From the NCBI RefSeq assembly GCF_001692445.1, contig NZ_MAQA01000039.1, positions 1-46,149 of the forward strand: DNA of 46,149 bases, given 5' to 3'. Origin of the DNA: Oerskovia enterophila. GTDB taxonomy: Bacteria > Actinomycetota > Actinomycetes > Actinomycetales > Cellulomonadaceae. The position numbers were made by a program, and so were the translations under genes. This document shows, piece after piece, positions 32,999 through 41,913 of this stretch. Numbering within the stretch: the first letter of the stretch is position 1; every line of letters begins with the position of its first letter. Below the pieces are notes generated by a model that was given only the letters and a program-made list of their open reading frames with translations, was not told the DNA's origin and did no database searches.

Positions 32999-33044
32999 GT
33001 TGTCAGAGGTGGCCCGGGCTCGAGCCCGGGCCACCTCTGACAAC
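32999..33044. repeat. 46-bp perfect palindrome without loop
   Basis: The left half GTTGTCAGAGGTGGCCCGGG plus CTC is followed directly by its exact complement, centred on CTCGAG. It lies between the rbpA terminator and the hairpin serving lnt, so it is not needed for either. Confidence 0.85.
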
Positions 33045-33125
33045 GGAGCGCTTCTGACGCTGTGCTCGTCACGGTCACCTTCGCGTGCGCTCCCAGTACC
33101 CACCGCACCTCGTGCACGCGCTGCC

Positions 33126-33169
33126 TGCCCGACGGCGTCACCGCCCCGGGCGCGTGCCGCCGTCGGGCA
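33126..33169 (-). terminator. terminator after lnt
   Basis: 12-bp stem TGCCCGACGGCG / CGCCGTCGGGCA with a 20-nt loop, 44 nt downstream of the lnt stop on the minus strand. Confidence 0.55.
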
Positions 33170-33212
33170 CGAGCTTCCTCCCGCGGAGCAGCCCGACCGA
33201 CCCGACGCGCAC

Positions 33213-34811
33213 CTACCGGCGCGCGGTCTTCTTCGCCGCCGGTCGCTTGGTGCCGCCCTTGACGCTCGCTGCCGGCGCGCGCCGGACGTGGGCCGCGACT
33301 CCGGCGACCACGAGCAGGACCGTCAGTCCCCCGGCGATCCACCCGGGCCAGTAGCCCGCGCGCACGGCCGGGGTCAGCGAGTCACGCAGGGGAAGCGTGG
33401 CGATCAGCTGGTCGGGCGTGAAGAGCTCGGTGCTCTGCAGCAGGGCCCCGTTGGGGGCGATGATGCCGCTGACGCCGACCGTCGAGATCTGCACGGTCGC
33501 GCGACCGGTCTCGATCGCTCGCAGGCGCGACATGGCCAGCTGCTGGGTCGACTCGGCGCTGTACCCGAACGACGCGTTGTTGGTCGGGACGACGAGGAGC
33601 TCGGCACCGGCGTTCACGGCGTCGCGGATCAGCTCCTCGTACGCCACCTCGAAGCAGATGACGTTGCCGAGCCGCACGGTACGCCCGAGCCGCTCCGAGG
33701 GCAGGTCGATCACGGCGACCTCGTCGCCCGCGATCATGTCGGTGCTCACCCGGTCGACCTGGTCGGAGAAGATCCGCACGAAGCTGCGCATCGGGATGTA
33801 CTCGCCGAACGGGGCGGGGTGCTGCTTGGCGTACCGGTCGACGACCCCCTCGCCGGGAACCCAGAGCAGCGACACGTTGTACCGCCCGCCGGTCTCGGGG
33901 AACTCCTGGGCGCCCACGAGGATCGGTGCGCCGACGGCGCTCGCGGCCTCGTCGATGTCGGCGGCGACGTCGGGCGTGGTCTGGGGGTCCAGGTCGGAGC
34001 CGTTCTCGGGCCACAGGACCACGTCCAGCTCGCCGGGCTCGACCTCGTCGAGCAGCGCGAGGGTCCCGTCGACGTGGTTCTGCAGCACCACTCCACGGTT
34101 GGCGAAGGACCCGAGCCCTGGTTCGTCGACGTTGCCCTGGACGGCGCCGATCGCGAGCGTCCCGGTCTCGGCGCGCACGTCGAGCGGGACGACGAGCCCG
34201 ACCCCCAGCAGCACGGCCGCGGTCGCGAGCGAGCACAGGGCGGGGAAGACCTTGAGGCGGCGCGACTCGAGCAGGAACACGGCCAGCAGGACACCGATCG
34301 CGGCCGTGAGCAGCGAGACGAGCAGTCCCCCTCCGAGCCAGGCCGTGCGCCCCAGCAGGGAGTCGACCTGGGAGAACGCGAGCCGGCCCCAGGGGAACCC
34401 GCCGAAGGGGAACTCCGAGCGCCACTGCTCGACCGCGACCCACAGGACCGAGAACGTCACGACCTGCCAGGCCAGGTTGCGGCCGACGAACCCGATGCGT
34501 CGCACCCACGTCCACATCGCGCCCAGCAGCGCCAGGAACACCGACTCCAGGACGCTCAGGGCGAGCCACGGGACGGTGTCGGTCGCGATCTGCGCCCACT
34601 GGATGTGCGGGAGGAAGAAGGCCAGGCCCCAGACGAACCCGACCAGGGCGTTCCACCAGGCGCCGTCGCGGCGCAGGGCAAGGAAGAAGGCGGCGACGCC
34701 CACGAAGGCGAGGGGCCACCACCCGCGGTCGGGAAAGGCGGCGTTGGTCAGGAGGCCGCCACCGGCGGCGAGAAGGATCAGCAGCCAGCGGCTCGGCTCA
34801 CGGGTCGACAC
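33213..34811 (-). CDS. lnt: apolipoprotein N-acyltransferase
   Basis: 532-residue integral membrane enzyme that N-acylates the lipid-modified cysteine of lipoproteins. The N-terminal membrane half (about 6-7 TM helices, residues 8-210) is followed by the extracytoplasmic nitrilase domain with the catalytic triad: Glu in VVLWPENGSD (about 268), Lys in KQHPAPFGEYIPMR (about 328) and Cys in NVICFEVAYEELI (about 385). A last TM helix and a Lys/Arg-rich C-terminus follow. GTG at 34811, preceded by TAGTCT at 6 nt. In many actinobacteria a polyprenol-phosphate mannosyltransferase (Ppm) is fused to or next to Lnt; none is visible here. Confidence 0.94.
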   Translation of the reverse strand: MSTREPSRWLLILLAAGGGLLTNAAFPDRGWWPLAFVGVAAFFLALRRDGAWWNALVGFVWGLAFFLPHIQWAQIATDTVPWLALSVLESVFLALLGAMWTWVRRIGFVGRNLAWQVVTFSVLWVAVEQWRSEFPFGGFPWGRLAFSQVDSLLGRTAWLGGGLLVSLLTAAIGVLLAVFLLESRRLKVFPALCSLATAAVLLGVGLVVPLDVRAETGTLAIGAVQGNVDEPGLGSFANRGVVLQNHVDGTLALLDEVEPGELDVVLWPENGSDLDPQTTPDVAADIDEAASAVGAPILVGAQEFPETGGRYNVSLLWVPGEGVVDRYAKQHPAPFGEYIPMRSFVRIFSDQVDRVSTDMIAGDEVAVIDLPSERLGRTVRLGNVICFEVAYEELIRDAVNAGAELLVVPTNNASFGYSAESTQQLAMSRLRAIETGRATVQISTVGVSGIIAPNGALLQSTELFTPDQLIATLPLRDSLTPAVRAGYWPGWIAGGLTVLLVVAGVAAHVRRAPAASVKGGTKRPAAKKTARR

Positions 34812-34817
34812 CCGTGC

Positions 34818-34823
34818 AGACTA
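34818..34823 (-). promoter_or_regulatory. -10 element of lnt (leaderless)
   Basis: TAGTCT on the minus strand, 6 nt before the GTG at 34811. Confidence 0.5.
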
Positions 34824-35056
34824 CGCCACGCACCTGCAGGTCAGGCGGTGGATGTGGGCCGACCCGCGCGTCCTTCGGACCACGTCGCACCGCCACCGGT
34901 GAGGCCGTGTTGTCTACTGAACGCGCGGGTCGAGCCGATGCGCATCAGGGCGCACGGGGAGAACGGTGAGATGGTGGCTCGCTCCCCCGCGGCGCTGAAG
35001 GCCGGAACACGTCAACGAACTTACCGGTCCTCACGGTGGTGTCAATCCGAGCGGGC

Positions 35057-35086
35057 GCCTGCGGGACGGCGGACCGCCCCGCAGGC
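35057..35086 (-). terminator. hairpin after the amidohydrolase gene
   Basis: Stem GCCTGCGGG / CCCGCAGGC with a 12-nt loop, about 20 nt past the amidohydrolase stop on the minus strand. The rest of 34824-35106 shows no gene. Confidence 0.6.
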
Positions 35087-35106
35087 CCGCGAGGGCGTCG
35101 GAGGGC

Positions 35107-36771
35107 TCAGTCGAACGTGTCGAACAGCACGACGCCGTCGCGCACCGTCTGCAGGCACGTCGGGTCGGGGGCGCCGTCGGTCAGATCCGGCAGCAGGGGG
35201 GTGCCGGAGCGCGCGTCGGTGCTCCACGAGGAGACCGTGGTGCCTGTGCCCTGGACCGCGAGGTGCTCGGCACGCCACACCGCGAGGTGGGCCGGGGACC
35301 CCACGCGCAGCTGACCCGCACCCGTATGGTCCTGGCCGGCGATGCGCCAGCCGCCGCGGGTGTGCGCCCGGAACGCCGCCCGGGCGGAGATGCGCTGGTC
35401 GGGGTCCGCGTGGGACATCGCGGCACGGACGGCCGACCACGGGTCCAGGGGCGTCACCGGCGAGTCGGACCCGAACGCGAGCGGCACCCCGGCCCCCGCG
35501 AGGTCGGCGAACGGGGACAGGCCCGCGACGCGCGTGGGACCCAGCCGTGAGGCGTACATGCCGTCCGGGCCGCCCCACGCGGAGTCGAACACCGGCTGGA
35601 TGCTCAACGACACCCCGAACAGCAGGAGCGTGGACAGCGCGTTGGTGTCGACGAACAGGGCGTGCTCGACACGGTGCGCGGCCCGGCGGTGCGCCGCGGC
35701 CCCGTCCGCGTCGGCCGCCGCACGCAGCCCCACCAGGAACGCGTCCATGGCCCGGTCGCCGATGACGTGGAACCCGCCCTGGGTGCCGGCCGCGGCGACC
35801 GCGGACAGGTGCGCCGCGATCTGCTCGGCGCTCAGGTACTGGTTGCCGCGCCCGTCGGGACCGGCCTCCCCCGGTGCCCCCGTCAGGTCGGAGTACCGGT
35901 GCCGCAGGGCAGCGGTGCGCGAGCCGAGCGACCCGTCGACGTTCAGGTCGCCCGCGATGCCCGCGAGCCCAGGCAGGTCCGCGAGCAGCGCACGGGCGTC
36001 GTCGGGTGTGGTGCACAGCTCGCCACGGTAGGCGACCAGGTGCGGCAGGGCGCCCGCCGGGTCGGCGGTGAGCGCCATGAGCTCGCGCAGCCCCTCGCGC
36101 GTGTCGATCGAGGGCGCGCTGTTCTCGTGCAGGGACACGATGCCCCGGCGCGCGGCCGCGTCCAGGGCCGTGCGGTACAGGGCCGTGCGACGCTCGGGGC
36201 TCAGGTCGCGCGCGGCGTCCCGGGCGCTGTGGTGCGCGTCCTCGGTGACCCACCCGGTCTCGGTCCACCCGCGCTGCCCCTCGAGCCCGGCCGCGCGGGC
36301 GAGGGAGGTCGAGACGACCGCGGAGTGCACGTCGACCCGGGCCGCGTACACGAGCGCTCCCCCGCAGGCCGCGTCGAGCTCCTCGCGCGTGGGCGCCCGG
36401 TGCTCGGGCCACTCCTGCTCGTCCCACCCGAACGCGAGGAGCACCTCGTCGGCCTGGGCCGCCGGCCGCGCGGCGACCGCGGCGTGCAGGGCCTCGAGCG
36501 CGCCCGCCAGGGACGTGACACCGGCGCTCGCGGACAGGTCCACCCCGGCCAGGGCCAGGCCCGTCTCCAGGACGTGGACGTGGGAGTCGACGAACCCGGG
36601 CGCCACGAGGGCCCCGTCGAGGTCGATGACCCGGTCGGCGCGGGCGGCGAGCCCGGCGGCCGTGTCGTTCGCGCCGATCCAGGTGATCACCCCGCCGTCG
36701 ACGAGCATCGCCTCGGCGAAGGGGTCGGTCGAGGAATGAATGACACCGTTGCGGTACAGGGTGGAGGCCAC
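35107..36771 (-). CDS. amidohydrolase, YtcJ-like
   Basis: 554-residue metal-dependent amidohydrolase of the Amidohydro_3 / YtcJ group. N-terminal beta-domain (YRNGVIHSSTDPFAEAMLVD), metal site APGFVDSHVHVLE (HxH), GIVSLHENSAP, LNVDGSLGSRTAALR, GGFHVIGDRAMDAFL (His), HRVEHALFV (His) and FGSDSPVTPLDPW (catalytic Asp). Substrate unknown; relatives act on N-formyl or other exocyclic amides. GTG at 36771 is placed by the conserved N-terminus and by TATCGT 8 nt upstream. The same frame stays open far into helY, but that is not a fusion. Confidence 0.9.
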   Translation of the reverse strand: MASTLYRNGVIHSSTDPFAEAMLVDGGVITWIGANDTAAGLAARADRVIDLDGALVAPGFVDSHVHVLETGLALAGVDLSASAGVTSLAGALEALHAAVAARPAAQADEVLLAFGWDEQEWPEHRAPTREELDAACGGALVYAARVDVHSAVVSTSLARAAGLEGQRGWTETGWVTEDAHHSARDAARDLSPERRTALYRTALDAAARRGIVSLHENSAPSIDTREGLRELMALTADPAGALPHLVAYRGELCTTPDDARALLADLPGLAGIAGDLNVDGSLGSRTAALRHRYSDLTGAPGEAGPDGRGNQYLSAEQIAAHLSAVAAAGTQGGFHVIGDRAMDAFLVGLRAAADADGAAAHRRAAHRVEHALFVDTNALSTLLLFGVSLSIQPVFDSAWGGPDGMYASRLGPTRVAGLSPFADLAGAGVPLAFGSDSPVTPLDPWSAVRAAMSHADPDQRISARAAFRAHTRGGWRIAGQDHTGAGQLRVGSPAHLAVWRAEHLAVQGTGTTVSSWSTDARSGTPLLPDLTDGAPDPTCLQTVRDGVVLFDTFD

Positions 36772-36779
36772 GAAACCAC

Positions 36780-36785
36780 ACGATA
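36780..36785 (-). promoter_or_regulatory. -10 element of the amidohydrolase gene
   Basis: TATCGT on the minus strand, 8 nt before GTG 36771, in the 74-nt gap after helY. Confidence 0.4.
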
Positions 36786-36845
36786 GGCCACCCGGCGCCC
36801 CTCGCGCCTCGTCGAGGGGCGCTCGCGGCCCGCGTGACGCCAAGG

Positions 36846-39800
36846 TCACACGCTCGAGTAGGCCACGACCCCTCGCCGGACGGCCTCGATCGCACGGATC
36901 GCGGTCTTGCGCATCGCGGGCGTGGGGGCCGCGGTCGCGAGCTGGTCGAGCACGTCGATGATCTGCTTGCACCAGCGCACGAAGTCGCCCGCGGCGAGCT
37001 CGGACCCGCGCAGGACGGCGTCGAGGCTGCGGCCGTTGGCCCACCGGTGGACCGCCGCGACGAGCCCCAGGTCGAGCGTGCCGCTCGCGTCGATGTGGTG
37101 CGCCTCCTCGAGGTCGTCGACCTCGGACCACACCACGACCGTGCCGTCGAGGGCGCGGGCGAGCTTGCCGTCGGGCCCGCCGGGGACGTAGGGCTCTCCC
37201 GGTTCCTCGCGGCGGGCGGAGAACACCAGGGTCGAGACGACCGCGGCGAGCCCGGCGGGGTCCAGCTCGTCCCAGACGCCGCGGCGCAGGCACTCGGCCA
37301 GGAGGAGGTCGTTCTCGGCGTAGAGCCGGCGCAGCCAGTTGCCCGCGTCGGTGACCTTGACCTCGGGGGCGGGCCGGCGCCCGGTCCCGGGGCGGGTCGC
37401 GACGGCCTGGTCCGGGCCGACGGCCCCGGTGTCCACCGTGCCGCCGGGGGCATCGCGGTCGAGGGGGCCCCCGCCCGCCGGGTGCGTGTCGACCTCGAGG
37501 TACCCGAGCCGGGTCAGGATGTCGCAGATGCGGTCGAAGACCCGGGCGATCGACCCGGTGCGCCCCTCGACGCGGCGGACCAGGGCGTCGTGCTCCTTCT
37601 TGAGCTTGGCCCACCGTTCGGCCCAGCGGGCGTGGTCCTCCCGCTCGGGGCAGTCGTGGCACGGGTGTGCGCGCAGGGCGGCCCGCAGGCGCGTGAGCTC
37701 CTTGTCGTCGGCCGCGGCGGACCGTACCCGCGGACCGCCGCCGCGCGCCGGGGCACCGGGGACGTCGACGAACGCGCCGAGCGCGTTGCGCAGCGACGAC
37801 GCGAGGTCGCGGCGGGCCGCGGGCACGCGCGGGTTGAACGTCTTGGGGATGCGGACCTTGCCGACCGTGCGGATGCCCGAGGGGGCGTCGGCGACCGTGA
37901 GCTTCTTGACCTGCTTGTCCTCGGTCAGGACCGTGGGGCGCGGGCCGTCGAACCCGCCGTCCTTGCCGGGGTCGAGGACCACGACGTAGCCGGCGCGGCG
38001 CCCCGAGGGCAGCTCGACGACGTCCCCGACGCGCAGGTTCTCGAAGTCCGCGACCACCTGGGCGCGGCGGGCCCGCTGCGCGGACTTCGACAGGTCCGCC
38101 TCGCGGGTCGCGATCGCGCGCCGGAGCCGGGCGTACTCGGAGAAGTCCCCGCGGTCGCACGTCATGGCTTGGGCGTAGCCCTCGAGGGCCTCGGCGTGGG
38201 CCTGGGCCTGCTTGGCCAGGCCCACCACGCCGCGGTCGGCCTGGAACTGGGCGAACGACGTCTCCAGGACGTCGCGGGCGCGCTCGCGCCCGACCTGCGC
38301 CACGAGGTTGACGGCCATGTTGTAGGTGGGCCGGAACGAGGACTTGAGCGGGTACAGGCGCTTGGACGCCAGGCCAGCGAGGGCCACGGGGTCCAGCCCT
38401 GGATGGTCGACGACGACGGCGTGCCCCTCGACGTCGATGCCCCGGCGCCCGGCACGCCCCGTGAGCTGGGTGTACTCCCCGGGGGTCATGTCGACGTGGG
38501 AGGTGCCGTCCCACTTGACGAGCTTCTCGAGCACGACCGAGCGGGCGGGCATGTTGATGCCCAGGGCCAGGGTCTCGGTCGCGAACACGACCTTGACCAG
38601 GCCGCGGCTGAACAGGTCCTCGACGATCTCCTTGAAGATGGGCAGCATCCCGGCGTGGTGGGCCGCGATGCCGCGCGCGAGCGACTCGCTCCAGGTCCAG
38701 TACCCCAGGACGTCGAGGTCCTCGGCGGGCAGTGTCGCGCTGCGCTCCTCGACCACGGCACGGATCTGCGCCTCCTGGGCGGGTGTGGTCAGGCGCAGGC
38801 CCGCGGCCAGGCACTGGGTCACCGCGGCCTCGCACCCGGCCCGCGAGAAGATGAAGAAGATCGCGGGCAGCAGCCCGTCGGCGTCCAGGGCGTCGACGAC
38901 CGCGAACCGTGGCGGCGTCCGGCGCCCCGACCCCTCCCGGTTCCCGTAGCCGCCCGACCCGCCAGGACGCCCGCCCCGGCCACGGTATCCGCGGTCGCCG
39001 CGTCCCCCGCCACGCCCCGGGTACCCGCCGTCGCGCGCCCCGCTGCGGAACGCCGCGAGCAGGTCCGGGTTGATGGGCGGGTTGACCCCGGGGTCCGTCG
39101 GGTCCACGTGCCCTGCGTACAGGTCGATCAGCTCGGCCCCCGTGCCCGGGCGCAGCGCCTCTCCCGGGGTGCGCGACCGGTCGCGCGAGCCCACCAGGAC
39201 GTGCTGCCACAACGGGACCGGTCGGCGCTCGCTGACGATCACGGCGGTGTCGCCGCGGACCATCTCGAGCCAGTCGCCGAACTCCTCGGCGTTGGACACG
39301 GTCGCGGAGAGCGACACGAGCTGGACGTCGTCGGAGAGGTGGATGATGACCTCTTCCCAGACGGGTCCGCGGAACCGGTCGGCGAGGTAGTGGACCTCGT
39401 CCATGACGACGAACGCGAGCCCGTCGAGGGCGCGCGAGCCCGCGTAGAGCATGTTGCGCAGGACCTCGGTCGTCATGACGACGATCGGGGCGTCTCCGTT
39501 GATCGACGTGTCGCCTGTCAGGAGCCCGACCTGGTCGGCGCCGTGGCGGCGCGCGAGGTCGGCGTACTTCTGGTTGGACAGGGCCTTGATGGGCGTGGTG
39601 TAGAAGGCCTTGCGTCCCCCCGCCAGGGCCAGGTGCACCGCGAACTCCCCCACGACGGTCTTGCCCGCACCCGTGGGTGCTGCCACGAGCACGCCGCGCC
39701 CCTCCTCGAGGGCCTGGCAGGCGCGGACCTGGAAGTCGTCGAACGGGAAGCCGACGACCTCACGGAAGGCGGCGAGCTGGGTGCGGGAGGCTGCCTGGAG

Positions 39801-39875
39801 CGCGCGCGATGCCGCGTAGCGTTCCGCGGGGCTCTGGGTCTCGTCGGTCCCGGCGGAGCGGGGTGCTGCGGTCAT
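36846..39875 (-). CDS. helY: Ski2/Mtr4-type superfamily 2 helicase HelY
   Basis: 1009-residue DEVH helicase thought to act in RNA metabolism. Motifs: FDDFQVRACQALEEGRGVLV, AAPTGAGKTVVGEF (Walker A, about residue 65-72), TPIKALSNQKY, VMDEVHYL (about 155), SLSATVSNAEEFGDW, then the second RecA domain (FIFSRAGCEAAV, ATETLALGINMPARSVVLEK, QLTGRAGRRGIDVEGHAVV). The C-terminal DSHCT helical domain ends at about 1005. Residues about 278-312, between the RecA domains, are a Gly/Arg-rich RGG-type insert. ATG at 39875 preceded by TAGGGT-GGAGGC, so promoter and ribosome site overlap. Same neighbourhood as in M. tuberculosis (helY-tatC-tatA-pafC-pafB). Confidence 0.94.
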   Translation of the reverse strand: MTAAPRSAGTDETQSPAERYAASRALQAASRTQLAAFREVVGFPFDDFQVRACQALEEGRGVLVAAPTGAGKTVVGEFAVHLALAGGRKAFYTTPIKALSNQKYADLARRHGADQVGLLTGDTSINGDAPIVVMTTEVLRNMLYAGSRALDGLAFVVMDEVHYLADRFRGPVWEEVIIHLSDDVQLVSLSATVSNAEEFGDWLEMVRGDTAVIVSERRPVPLWQHVLVGSRDRSRTPGEALRPGTGAELIDLYAGHVDPTDPGVNPPINPDLLAAFRSGARDGGYPGRGGGRGDRGYRGRGGRPGGSGGYGNREGSGRRTPPRFAVVDALDADGLLPAIFFIFSRAGCEAAVTQCLAAGLRLTTPAQEAQIRAVVEERSATLPAEDLDVLGYWTWSESLARGIAAHHAGMLPIFKEIVEDLFSRGLVKVVFATETLALGINMPARSVVLEKLVKWDGTSHVDMTPGEYTQLTGRAGRRGIDVEGHAVVVDHPGLDPVALAGLASKRLYPLKSSFRPTYNMAVNLVAQVGRERARDVLETSFAQFQADRGVVGLAKQAQAHAEALEGYAQAMTCDRGDFSEYARLRRAIATREADLSKSAQRARRAQVVADFENLRVGDVVELPSGRRAGYVVVLDPGKDGGFDGPRPTVLTEDKQVKKLTVADAPSGIRTVGKVRIPKTFNPRVPAARRDLASSLRNALGAFVDVPGAPARGGGPRVRSAAADDKELTRLRAALRAHPCHDCPEREDHARWAERWAKLKKEHDALVRRVEGRTGSIARVFDRICDILTRLGYLEVDTHPAGGGPLDRDAPGGTVDTGAVGPDQAVATRPGTGRRPAPEVKVTDAGNWLRRLYAENDLLLAECLRRGVWDELDPAGLAAVVSTLVFSARREEPGEPYVPGGPDGKLARALDGTVVVWSEVDDLEEAHHIDASGTLDLGLVAAVHRWANGRSLDAVLRGSELAAGDFVRWCKQIIDVLDQLATAAPTPAMRKTAIRAIEAVRRGVVAYSSV

Positions 39876-39881
39876 GCCTCC

Positions 39882-39887
39882 ACCCTA
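39882..39887 (-). promoter_or_regulatory. -10 element of helY
   Basis: TAGGGT on the minus strand, 6 nt (GGAGGC) before the ATG at 39875. Confidence 0.5.
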
Positions 39888-39908
39888 CGGTCCGCCGGTG
39901 ACGGGGCC

Positions 39909-39978
39909 GCGCCAGGCGCCGCCGACGACGCTCGAGCGACGGCGGCGTCCCCCGAGCCCGGAGGCCCCGGCCTGGCGC
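39909..39978 (-). terminator. hairpin region between dgk and helY
   Basis: Outer stem GCGCCAGGC (39909-39917) / GCCTGGCGC (39970-39978), and inner GCCGCCG / CGGCGGC pairing, placed directly after the end of the diacylglycerol-kinase-like gene on the minus strand. Confidence 0.5.
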
Positions 39979-39983
39979 CTCGG

Positions 39984-41138
39984 TCAGCCCGGCGTGATGG
40001 TGTGGTCGCGGGGGTCGAGGACCAGGAGCGCGCCGGGGACGACCGTGACGCGCACGGGCAGGCGAGAGATCCGTTCCCCGTCCGCGAACGCGGGCGGGGG
40101 TGGACCGCCGGCGTCGGTGGCCTCCAGGACGACCGAGCGTGCCTGGTAGAGGTCGACGGCCGGGTGGTGCACGTGCTTGCCGCGGTACATGCCCGGGAAG
40201 ACGCGGGCCACGCCGAGGCGCGTCAGGGGGCCCGCGGTCACGAGGTCGAGCAGGCCGTCGTCGATCGAGGCGTCCGGGGCGACCCGGACGCCGCCGCCGA
40301 AGCGCGGCCCGTTGGCCACGGCGACCACGGTCCCGGGCGACTCCCACACGAAGGGGTGCGTGGCGTCGTCGGGCGTCCGGGGTGCGCGCTCCCCCGGGGT
40401 CGCCGGGCCCGACGGCGAGGGGTGCGCGGTCGAGGCGGCCGTGCTCCCGGCGGGGTCGCCGGCGCCCGCGGTGTCCGAGGCGCCCGGCGCGCCGACGAGC
40501 TGTGCCGTGATGCGGTACCCGTAGGGGCGGAAGCGCGCGAGCTCGCTCGCGACGGCGCGCACGTACTTGGCGCTGCCGCGCGGCCAGGTCAGGGCGTTGG
40601 CGCGCGCGTTGACCGCGGCGTCGAGGCCCGCGGACAGGACGCCGCAGAACCAGCGCTCGCGCCCGGGCCGGGGGTCCAGGTGGGCGTCGAGAGGCTCGGC
40701 GCGGGCCGCGTCCACCCGGCGCGTCCCGCCCGTGCCGGCCGCGCGGGCTCCCAGGGCGTCGAGGAGCAGGGTGACCGCCGCGTCGACGGCGTGCACGGGC
40801 AGCCCGAGGGCCGAGGCGAAGTCGTTGCCCGTCCCGGCCGCGACGATCCCGAGCGGGACCCCGGTCCCGGCGACCGCGTTGACGCCGAGGTGGACCATGC
40901 CGTCCCCGCCCACGACGACGAGCGCGTCGAGCGGGCCGCCCGTGCCGCGGCCCGCGACCGCGTCGCGGGCGTTCCCGAGCGCGAGGGGTGCGTTGGGGGC
41001 GCTGAGGTCCAGGACGTCGTGCCCGGCCTGACGCAGGAGCTCGATCGTGCGGGCGCCGTCGCCCCGGCCGCGCCCACGGTCGGCCGTCGGGTTGACGACG
41101 ACTCCGAGGCGGGCCGGGCGCGGTGGTGCCTCAGGCAC
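39984..41138 (-). CDS. diacylglycerol / sphingoid-type lipid kinase
   Basis: 384-residue DAGK-catalytic-domain protein that should phosphorylate a lipid such as diacylglycerol. Motifs: LGVVVNPTADRGRG (nucleotide strand), VVVGGDGMVHLGVN (GGDG motif, with Met where Thr is common) and PLGIVAAGTGNDFASALG. The C-terminal half has ANGPRFGGGVRVAPDASIDDG LLDLV, typical of the family. A 55-residue Ala/Gly/Ser/Pro insert (AGAGDPAGSTAASTAHPSPS region) splits the C-terminal domain. The start is GTG 41138, overlapping the tatC stop by 8 nt; the open frame further upstream lies inside tatC. Confidence 0.87.
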   Translation of the reverse strand: MPEAPPRPARLGVVVNPTADRGRGRGDGARTIELLRQAGHDVLDLSAPNAPLALGNARDAVAGRGTGGPLDALVVVGGDGMVHLGVNAVAGTGVPLGIVAAGTGNDFASALGLPVHAVDAAVTLLLDALGARAAGTGGTRRVDAARAEPLDAHLDPRPGRERWFCGVLSAGLDAAVNARANALTWPRGSAKYVRAVASELARFRPYGYRITAQLVGAPGASDTAGAGDPAGSTAASTAHPSPSGPATPGERAPRTPDDATHPFVWESPGTVVAVANGPRFGGGVRVAPDASIDDGLLDLVTAGPLTRLGVARVFPGMYRGKHVHHPAVDLYQARSVVLEATDAGGPPPPAFADGERISRLPVRVTVVPGALLVLDPRDHTITPG

Positions 41139-41910
41139 CGGCGAGTGCTGCGGCGTTGCGCTTGTCCGTGCTGCGGTCGCGCAGGAACGCGATCCCGACG
41201 GCACCGAAGTACAGCAGGCAGATCGGCAGGGCCACGAGGATCATCGTGAGCGCGTCCGGGGTGGGGGTCATGACGGCCGCGAACACGAACGCGATGAGCA
41301 CCGCCCAGCGCCACCCGGCGAACAGGGCCGTGGCCCGCACGAGCCCCGCGAAGTTCAGGGCGACCAGGACCACGGGCAGCACGAACGCGAGCCCGAAGGC
41401 CAGGACGAGTCGCATCACGAAGCTCAGGTAGCCCTGGGCGTCGGTGAGGTTGGTCGCGCCCTCCGGGACGAAGCCCGCCAGGATGTCGACCGCGTGCGGC
41501 AGGACCCACCACGCGAGGAACGCCCCGCCGAGGAACAGGGGCACCGATGCCCCCAGGAAGCCCATGGCGTAACGGCGTTCCTTCGACGTGAGCCCCGGGG
41601 TGATGAACGCCCACAGCTGGTACAGCCACCACGGGCACGACACGATGACCCCGAGGAACAGGGAGACCTTGATCTTCATGTCGAGCGCGGTCGCCATGCC
41701 CGAGAAGTTCAGGTTGATGACCTTGCCCTGCTCCGCGGCAGCCTTCTCGAGCGGGGCCTGCAACGCGTCCAGGAGCGGCTGGTACAGGAACCACCCCAGG
41801 ATCGCGCCCGCGACCAGTCCGCACGAGACCAGGAAGAGTCGCTTGCGGATCTCGAGCAGGTGCTCGCGCAGCGGCATGCGACCTTCGGACGTCTTGGTCG
41901 AGCTGGACAC
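41131..41910 (-). CDS. tatC: twin-arginine translocase subunit TatC
   Basis: 259-residue six-TM core of the Tat pathway that recognises the twin-arginine signal peptide and exports folded proteins. N-terminal cytoplasmic signature MPLREHLLEIRKRLF, first periplasmic loop with FYQPLLDAL-like FLYQPLLDALQAPL, conserved Glu region PWWLYQLWAFITPGLTSKER, and GGAFLAWWVLPHAVDILAGF. The C-terminus is short and basic. GTG at 41910, 3 nt after the tatA stop; its own stop overlaps the lipid-kinase start. Confidence 0.96.
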   Translation of the reverse strand: MSSSTKTSEGRMPLREHLLEIRKRLFLVSCGLVAGAILGWFLYQPLLDALQAPLEKAAAEQGKVINLNFSGMATALDMKIKVSLFLGVIVSCPWWLYQLWAFITPGLTSKERRYAMGFLGASVPLFLGGAFLAWWVLPHAVDILAGFVPEGATNLTDAQGYLSFVMRLVLAFGLAFVLPVVLVALNFAGLVRATALFAGWRWAVLIAFVFAAVMTPTPDALTMILVALPICLLYFGAVGIAFLRDRSTDKRNAAALAGA

Positions 41911-41913
41911 GGG

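Noticed and set aside
35107-39210. A single 1367-codon open frame joining the amidohydrolase with a long N-terminal half.
   Set aside because: The upstream part lies inside helY in a different frame of the same strand and has no domain pattern; the amidohydrolase N-terminus and a -10 box fix its start at 36771.
36834-41249. A 1471-codon open frame on the plus strand.
   Set aside because: It is antisense to helY, the lipid-kinase gene and tatC; long antisense frames are expected at this GC content, and the protein is Arg/Gly/Ala-rich without domains.
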